DNA of 64,000 nt from Rhodobium orientis (GTDB lineage Bacteria; Pseudomonadota; Alphaproteobacteria; Rhizobiales; Rhodobiaceae), in assembly GCF_003258835.1 (NCBI RefSeq), contig NZ_NPEV01000007.1, forward strand, positions 34,430 through 98,429, read 5' to 3'. Positions 58,742-64,000 of this stretch are shown one piece after another (position 1 is the stretch's first letter; the number at the start of each line of letters is the position of its first letter). The position numbers were made by a program, and so were the translations under genes. The notes under the pieces are model-generated. The model did not search any database. It saw only the letters and a program-made list of their open reading frames with translations, and was not told the origin of the DNA.

Positions 58742-59941
58742 ATGACCGATGACAGTCCCGATGACAAGACACTTGCGGTGGAATCCAAGGTTGCCGAGGA
58801 GGATGCGCCCTTCCTTGCGGTGATCGGTCACGAGTTACGCACGCCGCTCGGGGCCATGATGACCGCTGCCGATCTCCTCGCCGAGACGTCGCTGACGGAG
58901 CGCCAGCGCGGATATCTGAAAACCCTGAAACAGGCGGCCGAGGGTAGCCTGATGCTGGCGGAACTGCTGTTGGCGGTGGGCCGGCGGGGGCCGGCCGGCG
59001 TGCGCGAAGAGATGGCGCCGTTCGAGCCGGCGGCCGTCATCGGCTCGGTCGTCGACCTGTTCCGCCCGCTCGCCGGGCACAAGGGGCTGGAACTCGCCGC
59101 CGAGCTGCCTGCGGCGACGCATCGCAGGGTCTCGGGACGGCCGAAGACCCTGCGCCAGGCGGTCACCGCGCTCCTCGACAATGCGGTCAAATATTCCGAC
59201 CGGGGCACGATCGCGCTGACGGCCGATCTCGCCGGCGATGGCGGCGGCACGGCCGATCTCGTCGTGACGATCCGCGACGGCGGGCCCGGAATCGCCGGCA
59301 GCGAGCGGGCCCGGGTGTTCGAGGCGTTCCAGCGCGGCACCGGCGCCGACGGCATTTCCTCCGGCTACGGCCTCGGCCTGTGGATCACGGCAAAGCTGGC
59401 CGAGGCCGCCGGCGGCAGCCTGGCGCTCGACGACGATGTCGACGCCGGTGCGTCCTTCCGGCTGCACTTTCCGGTTGAAATCGTCGATGCGGGCGATGCG
59501 GAAACGGATGTCGACGCCGAGCTCCCCGTTGTCCCCGATACGGCACCGCTGGCGGAGCGGCACGGCCTGTCCGGCGCCCGGTTCCTCGTCGTTGACGACA
59601 ACGCCCTCGGCCGGCGCCTGATCGCGGCCTGCCTCGACGGCTTCGGCGCCACCTACCGGATGGCCGGCAGCGGTCGCGAGGCGCTGGAGGCCCTGCGGAT
59701 GGAGCGGTTCGACGCCGTCCTGATGGATATCCGCATGCCGGACATGAGCGGCGTCGACGTCGCAAAGCACATCGCCACCATGCCGGCGCCGCCGCCGGTG
59801 ATCGGCCTTTCCGCGGACGTGCCCGAGCCGGGCTCTCCCGCGGCCGACGAGACCCTCTTTGCCGCCTTCATTGCGAAGCCTTTCCAGCCTGCGGCCCTGC
59901 ACGAGACGCTGACGAAGGTGCTGGCGCGGGCGGACGTTTGA
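58742..59941 (+). CDS. Soluble hybrid histidine kinase/response regulator
   Basis: The 399-residue product has HisKA (FLAVIGHELRTPLGAMM, phospho-His30), HATPase (LDNAVKYSDRG N-box, IRDGGPGI, SGYGLGLWITAKLAEAAGG) and a C-terminal receiver (FLVVDDNALGR, VLMDIRMPDMSGVDV with the phosphoacceptor Asp, AFIAKPFQP). There is no membrane helix, PAS or other sensor domain; the first 20 residues are acidic. It may sense through partner proteins or act in a phosphorelay. It is divergent from the AEC gene (157-bp gap). Confidence 0.93.
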   Translation: MTDDSPDDKTLAVESKVAEEDAPFLAVIGHELRTPLGAMMTAADLLAETSLTERQRGYLKTLKQAAEGSLMLAELLLAVGRRGPAGVREEMAPFEPAAVIGSVVDLFRPLAGHKGLELAAELPAATHRRVSGRPKTLRQAVTALLDNAVKYSDRGTIALTADLAGDGGGTADLVVTIRDGGPGIAGSERARVFEAFQRGTGADGISSGYGLGLWITAKLAEAAGGSLALDDDVDAGASFRLHFPVEIVDAGDAETDVDAELPVVPDTAPLAERHGLSGARFLVVDDNALGRRLIAACLDGFGATYRMAGSGREALEALRMERFDAVLMDIRMPDMSGVDVAKHIATMPAPPPVIGLSADVPEPGSPAADETLFAAFIAKPFQPAALHETLTKVLARADV

Positions 59942-59975
59942 GGCGTGTGATTTCTTGAGATTGTATAAGGCAGCT

Positions 59976-60080
59976 ACGTCATCGCGAGGAGGCCGCTAGG
60001 CCGACGCGGCGATCCAGGACAACTGGCCCGGAGCTTTGGGCCCTGGATTGCCGCACTCGCTACGCTCGTTCGCAATGACG
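59976..60080. repeat. Dispersed bipartite inverted repeat, family A, copy 6
   Basis: CGTCATCGCGAGGAGGCC...GGCGATCCAG (59977-60017) and CCCTGGATTGCCGCACTCGC with TTCGCAATGACG (60041-60080). It is opposite in orientation to copies 1, 3, 4 and 5 and fills the gap between the kinase and DUF429 genes. Confidence 0.82.
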
Positions 60081-60104
60081 ACCACGGACCTGAGCCGCGT
60101 GTTG

Positions 60105-60836
60105 CTACGCCCAGATGGCGATCCTGAGCCCCTTGGCATCCCGCGGCGGCTCCAGCGGGAACGGGGTCGCGGTGCCGTCAAGAATGCGGCCGGCGATGGC
60201 CGCGCAGGCGCAGGCATCGACCATGTCGTCGAGGCCGCAGCCCGGAAGCGGCCGCTCGAAAAGTTTCGGATCGTAGCCGAAACAGCCCAGCAATTCTGCC
60301 CGCTCGGCAATGCCTTCAGGGTTCGCCCGGCTCTTCACCTTCTTCGGCAGTGTCATCGGCGCCCTGCCGTTGAGCCGCCAGAAGGCAAGTTCCGGATGGA
60401 CCTCGAAGACGCGGTCCTCCAGCACCGGCGCCATCAGCGCGTCGATCTCGCGGATTTTTGGAAAAATGTTGAAGGCCTGCTTGGAGATCTTTTTCGGCGG
60501 GTCGGAGGCAGCGAGCGCCAGGGAACAGGCTTTGCAGTAGTCCTCCTCCATCACCGCTGCGCGGGCGGGAATGGAAAACACCGACGACTGGCGCTGTCCG
60601 AGCAGCGACCGCACCGCCTTTTCCGCCGCCCGTCCGCTTCCCGTAATCCGCTCCGGCAGGCCGATCGGCATGTCGACGGCGATGATTGCCGGGGCTTCCG
60701 GCGCCTTAAGAATATCGGCGAAGCGGGAAAAGGGTTTGAGGACCGTGGCGCCGGGATCTCCGACCGGGTGAAAGGCTGCGATCCAGCCGCCTCTGATGCC
60801 GTCGACGCCGGCAACGATGGCCGCCCGATCGGCCAT
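60105..60836 (-). CDS. DUF429 domain-containing protein
   Basis: The 243-residue product has the RNase H-like DUF429 pattern: AIVAGVDGIRGGWIAAF (first acidic strand), PAIIAVDMPIGLPER, RQSSVFSIPARAAV, FNIFPKIREIDAL, VFEVHPELAFWRLNG and LDDMVDACACAAIAGRI. It is probably a nuclease by fold; activity is unproven. It lies 18 bp downstream of the pyridoxal kinase-like gene and is co-directional. Confidence 0.92.
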   Translation of the reverse strand: MADRAAIVAGVDGIRGGWIAAFHPVGDPGATVLKPFSRFADILKAPEAPAIIAVDMPIGLPERITGSGRAAEKAVRSLLGQRQSSVFSIPARAAVMEEDYCKACSLALAASDPPKKISKQAFNIFPKIREIDALMAPVLEDRVFEVHPELAFWRLNGRAPMTLPKKVKSRANPEGIAERAELLGCFGYDPKLFERPLPGCGLDDMVDACACAAIAGRILDGTATPFPLEPPRDAKGLRIAIWA

Positions 60837-60854
60837 TTCCGTCAGCCGTGTCTG

Positions 60855-61727
60855 TCAGCCATTGGCGGCCTTGGCGCCGATCCGGCGCATGGTGACCATG
60901 GCCATCGGCTTGTCGAGGGCGATCTGTTCGGCGGCGATCGCCAGCTCGTCGTCGCCGCGCTTGACGCTGCGCGAGACAAGTTCGTAAACGGCCGCCGCCG
61001 CCCGCGACAGGGCCGCTTCCCGGTCGCGGCCGTCGACGATATGGGCAAGGAACAGCGCGGCAAGGAGGTCGCCCGGCCCGTGCGGCGCTTCCGGCACGAC
61101 GGTGTGCTCGGCCATGATCGCCTCCGTCCCGGTCACCAGGAGATTGCCGATGCCGCCGCGCAGATAGCCGGGGATCGAGGAGACCAGAACCTGCGCCGGC
61201 CCGAGCCCGCGGGCCGCAAGCACCGCCTCGTCGGCGGTGCCCGGTGTCGTGTCGGTGAACCAGCCGAGCTCGAAAAGGTTGGGCGTTGCGATATCGGCGA
61301 CCGGCAGCAGTTTTTCCTTCAGCGCCTCGGCAACAAGCTCGGGCACATAGAGCGCGCCGCGGTCGCCGGCGATCGGATCGCAGAGATATTTCAGGTCCGG
61401 GTTCTTTTCCCGGGCAATGGCCAGAAAGCAGGAGATCGCCTCGGCCTGTTCCGCATCGCCGAGATAGCCGCTGAGGACGGCGCCGACCTCGCCGAGATAG
61501 TCGGAGCTGGCGAGATCGTCGAGGATCGCGGCGAAGTCCCGCATCGGCGGGGAAAACCGCGTGGCCGGCCCATGGCCCGGATGCCAGGGCAGCACCACCG
61601 TTGGCACGAACCAGACCGGGAAGCCGAAGCGCTGCAGGGCAAAAAGCGCACCCCGTCCGCCCACAGCGCCGCGCGAGACCAGCGAGTTGATGACGACGAT
61701 GGCGGGTTTCTTGGGCGCAAGCAGCAT
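60855..61727 (-). CDS. Pyridoxal kinase-like protein (PdxY type)
   Basis: PfkB/ribokinase-fold enzyme likely phosphorylating pyridoxal. The 290-residue product has IVVINSLVSRGAVGGRGALF, VLPWHPGHGPATRF, LSGYLGDAEQAEAI, LCDPIAGDRGALYVPELVAEAL, ATPNLFELGWF and HGPGDLLAALFLAHI with the catalytic Asp in GPGD. The ATG at 61727 is chosen to match the family; an ATG 18 codons upstream is possible. Followed by DUF429. Whether it acts on pyridoxal or a related compound is not certain. Confidence 0.87.
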   Translation of the reverse strand: MLLAPKKPAIVVINSLVSRGAVGGRGALFALQRFGFPVWFVPTVVLPWHPGHGPATRFSPPMRDFAAILDDLASSDYLGEVGAVLSGYLGDAEQAEAISCFLAIAREKNPDLKYLCDPIAGDRGALYVPELVAEALKEKLLPVADIATPNLFELGWFTDTTPGTADEAVLAARGLGPAQVLVSSIPGYLRGGIGNLLVTGTEAIMAEHTVVPEAPHGPGDLLAALFLAHIVDGRDREAALSRAAAAVYELVSRSVKRGDDELAIAAEQIALDKPMAMVTMRRIGAKAANG

Positions 61728-61823
61728 GTTCGGTCGGTCGTTGGCGCGCGGCAATCGCGCGAATCGCGGAACTGACAGCATTCACCCGGAACGCCCGCTT
61801 CGGCAAGCGCTGCGGCGTTGGCG

Positions 61824-62999
61824 TCAGATCACGGCGAGTTCGCGCACCGGGCTTTCCGCGGCGATCCGGTCGTAGGAAAACACCGACAGATCGAGCGTCT
61901 GGTAGGCCCCGGTGGTGATCAGTTCGGCAAGCGCCCGCCCGGCCGCCGGCGCCTGCTGCAGGCCGTGGCCGGAAAAGCCGTTGGCAAAGAAGAAGTTGGA
62001 CAGCTCCGGATGGGGCCCGAGAATGGCGTTCTGGTCGAAGCGGTTGTAGTCGTAGTGGCCGGCCCAGGCGTTGAGGCACTTGATCGCCTCGAAGGCGGGC
62101 ACCCGGTGGGCGAGCGCCGGCCAGATCACCTCGTCGAAGAGGTGCCAGTCGGGATCGAAGTCGCCGGGTGCGGCCGGGCCGTCGTCGGGCTCGGCCGGCG
62201 ACATGCCGGAGATGAAATGCTGGCCCTCGGGCCGCACATAGACGCCGCTCGGATCGACCATCAGCGGCATCGGGCCGAGCTTTTCCCGGCAGTCGAAGAC
62301 GAAGACGGAGCGCTTGCGCGGCTCCACGGGCAGCGCGACGCCGGCAAGCCCGGCAAGGGCGCCGGCCTCGGGGCCGGCGGCGTTGACGATGATGCCGGCC
62401 GGAACGACGGTGCCGTCGGCAAGGTGCACGGCGGTCAGCCGGTCGCCGCTGCGCGAAAAGCCGTGCGCCTCGCCGGTGATGGTCGTGACGCCGTGGGCGG
62501 CCGACGCCGAACGCAACAGGGAAAGCAGCGAATGGGCGTCGAACCAGCCCTCGCCGGAGCGCCCGAAGGCACCGGCCGAAAGGTCGTCGACATTGAGGAA
62601 CGGAAAGGTCTCCGCGAGCACGTCCGGGCCGAGGAGGTCGATGTCGGCGCCGGCGTCCCTCTGGATGCGGTGGTTGGCGGCAAGGATGTCGCGCCCGGCC
62701 GGGCCGGCAAGCAACAGATAGCCGTTCTCCTTGAAGGCGATGTCGGCCTCGAAGCCGAAGCGGTCGCGGATCTCGCGGATGAAGGCGAGGCCGAAGCGCG
62801 ACATGGCGATGTTTTCCGGGGTGGAAAACTGCTGGCGGATCGAGGCGGCGGACAGCGTCGTTGCCGATCGCGCAAAGGTGGTGTCGCGCTCGATCACGGC
62901 GATGGAGCCGGTGAACCCGGCCGCCTCGGTCAGGAAATAGGCCGTGCTGGCGCCGATCGCGGCACCGCCGACAATGACCACGTCGAACCCGGTCGTCAC
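61824..62999 (-). CDS. FAD-dependent oxidoreductase (DAO family)
   Basis: The 391-residue product has the N-terminal dinucleotide-binding motif FDVVIVGGAAIGASTAYFL and IAVIERDTTFARSATTLSAASIRQQF, the DAO substrate domain (VYVRPEGQHFISGMSPAE) and the C-terminal FFFANGFSGHGLQQAPAAGRALAEL. It is related to sarcosine, glycine or dimethylglycine oxidases and FOXRED1; the substrate is unknown. The GTG at 62997-62999 has GGAGGA upstream. It is divergent from the CoA-ester lyase gene. Confidence 0.92.
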   Translation of the reverse strand: MTTGFDVVIVGGAAIGASTAYFLTEAAGFTGSIAVIERDTTFARSATTLSAASIRQQFSTPENIAMSRFGLAFIREIRDRFGFEADIAFKENGYLLLAGPAGRDILAANHRIQRDAGADIDLLGPDVLAETFPFLNVDDLSAGAFGRSGEGWFDAHSLLSLLRSASAAHGVTTITGEAHGFSRSGDRLTAVHLADGTVVPAGIIVNAAGPEAGALAGLAGVALPVEPRKRSVFVFDCREKLGPMPLMVDPSGVYVRPEGQHFISGMSPAEPDDGPAAPGDFDPDWHLFDEVIWPALAHRVPAFEAIKCLNAWAGHYDYNRFDQNAILGPHPELSNFFFANGFSGHGLQQAPAAGRALAELITTGAYQTLDLSVFSYDRIAAESPVRELAVI

Positions 63000-63092
63000 T
63001 TCTGTCCTCCGACACGCCCAATTTGAGACTGGCACGGTTTGCCGACAACGACTAGTGTCCGGCCAACTCCGTCAGCCCCGAAAGGTAGCACT

Positions 63093-63986
63093 ATGAGCGA
63101 ACTCTTCCGTCCGCGACGCAGCGTTCTTTATATGCCGGGATCGAATGCCCGGGCACTGGAAAAATCCAAGACCCTTGACGCCGATGCCCTCATCCTCGAC
63201 CTGGAAGACGCCGTGGCGCCGGAGGAAAAGGATCTCGCCCGCGAGCAGGTCGTCGAAGCGGTCAAATCCGGTGAGTATGGCGACCGGGAACTGATCATCC
63301 GCATCAACCCGGCCGGCACGCCCTGGGCCACCGCGGACCTGGAAGCGGCGATCGAAGCCGGCCCCGACGCCGTGCTGGTGCCGAAGGTGAACACTGCGGC
63401 CGACATCCACCAGGTCGGCCGCAAGCTCGCCGAGCTCCACGCCGACGCCCATGTGCGCATGTGGGCGATGATGGAAACGCCACTCGCCATGCTCAATGCC
63501 GGCGAAATCGCCGCGGCGGCCGCCAGCCAGTACGGACGCCGGCTCGCCGCCCTCGTCATGGGCACCAACGATCTCGCCAAGGACAGCCGGGCCCGCCTGA
63601 TCGCCGGACGCCAGCCGATGCTGGGCTGGCTCTCCAACACCGTCGTTGCCGCCCGCTCCTACGGCCTCGACATCATCGACGGCGTCTTCAACGACCTCGA
63701 CGACATGGAAGGCTTTGAGGCCGAGTGCGCCCAGGGCCGCGATTTCGGCATGGACGGCAAGACGCTGATCCATCCGCGCCAGCTCGGGCCGTGCAATGTC
63801 GTCTTCGCGCCGCCGGAGGAGGACATCGCCTGGTCGCGCAAGGTCATCGCCGCCTTCGAGGAACCGGAAAACGAGGGCAAGGGCGTGATCAAGATCGGCG
63901 GCAAGATGGTCGAGCTGCTGCACCTGGAGATGGCCCGGCGCACGGTCCACATCGCCGAGGCCATCGCCGCGAAGTCCGCCGGCTGA
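63093..63986 (+). CDS. HpcH/HpaI aldolase/citrate lyase family CoA-ester lyase
   Basis: The 297-residue barrel belongs to the CitE/Mcl group: RRSVLYMPGSNARALEKSKT, ADALILDLEDAVAPEEKDLA, LIIRINPAGTPW (substrate-binding Arg), MMETPLAMLNAGEIA with metal-binding Glu, VMGTNDLAKD and GMDGKTLIHPRQLGPCN. Related enzymes split malyl-CoA or citramalyl-CoA, so an L-malyl-CoA/beta-methylmalyl-CoA lyase role is likely. The ATG at 63093 has AAAGG upstream. Confidence 0.93.
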   Translation: MSELFRPRRSVLYMPGSNARALEKSKTLDADALILDLEDAVAPEEKDLAREQVVEAVKSGEYGDRELIIRINPAGTPWATADLEAAIEAGPDAVLVPKVNTAADIHQVGRKLAELHADAHVRMWAMMETPLAMLNAGEIAAAAASQYGRRLAALVMGTNDLAKDSRARLIAGRQPMLGWLSNTVVAARSYGLDIIDGVFNDLDDMEGFEAECAQGRDFGMDGKTLIHPRQLGPCNVVFAPPEEDIAWSRKVIAAFEEPENEGKGVIKIGGKMVELLHLEMARRTVHIAEAIAAKSAG

Positions 63987-64000
63987 ACCGCGCCGTAGCA

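Noticed and set aside
60706..63048. 780-codon open frame spanning three minus-strand genes
   Set aside because: Off-frame reading through pdxY-like and FAD oxidoreductase genes; Arg/Gly-rich with no domain.
60105..63986. Possible novel operon: DUF429, pyridoxal kinase-like, FAD oxidoreductase and CoA-ester lyase
   Set aside because: The CoA-ester lyase is divergent and the FAD gene is about 96 bp from the kinase gene; functions do not form an obvious pathway, so only local co-orientation is supported.

Overview
The window is a 64-kb piece of a high-GC alphaproteobacterial chromosome, almost certainly Hyphomicrobiales (Rhizobiales). The evidence is the gene order leuS-lptE-holA / parB-parA-rsmG-mnmG-mnmE / rho-hemJ-hemE / PPSR-maf-aroE-coaE-dnaQ / secB-fxsA-Tim44-mltA-Smr / trpS-murJ-glnD-mutS-maeB, together with Rhizobiales-type dispersed palindromes. 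No rRNA or tRNA gene, CRISPR array, insertion sequence or prophage was seen. It is a housekeeping region, and I did not find a convincing undescribed multi-gene system. The notable signals are in the replication and segregation landscape and in a rearranged his locus.

Layout. 1-16 kb: the 3' part of leuS, lptE and holA run rightward and converge on the leftward chromosome-maintenance cluster parB-parA-rsmG-mnmG-mnmE. A rightward DUF255 (YyaL-like) gene follows, then leftward rho plus a small unknown gene, hemJ and hemE. Five parS-like sites (14/16 matches each) lie at 6.3-12.1 kb. The 385-bp hemE-PPSR gap (15720-16104) has the synteny of the Caulobacter and Sinorhizobium chromosomal origins and is called putative oriC. 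Genes next to it diverge from this point.

16-37 kb: PPSR, maf, aroE, coaE and dnaQ form a rightward run with ATGA-type overlaps. Next come secB and fxsA (left), a Tim44-domain protein, MltA, an Smr protein and an XRE regulator (right). A leftward block follows (YaiI family, trpS, murJ, glnD, mutS), then maeB and a hotdog thioesterase (right). A sixth, weaker parS-like site precedes the thioesterase.

37-64 kb: a small secreted protein, nth and DUF2244 (divergent and probably leaderless), and an Ada-like protein. Then coaA-hisE; gpmA, dapB, GNAT, DUF1330 and a GGT-like enzyme; hemW-rdgB-rph with divergent hrcA; hisF-hisA-hisH-DUF2628-hisB; and pyrF. The end holds an HNH protein, an AlkA-type glycosylase, GluQ-RS, a Kbp-like BON/LysM protein, an AEC transporter, a soluble hybrid histidine kinase, DUF429, a pyridoxal kinase-like protein, a FAD oxidoreductase and a CoA-ester lyase. 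hisE-coaA is separated from hisF by about 9 kb, and hrcA lacks its usual grpE neighbour. The junction beside hrcA is filled with dispersed repeats.

Repeats: one bipartite inverted repeat (arms contain GCAATGACG / CGTCATTGC) occurs six times. A second family (CCGGGTCAAGCCCGG core) occurs twice, with a diverged relative at 49.8-50.0 kb. All lie in intergenic gaps and account for most of the longer non-coding stretches. Non-ATG starts are frequent.
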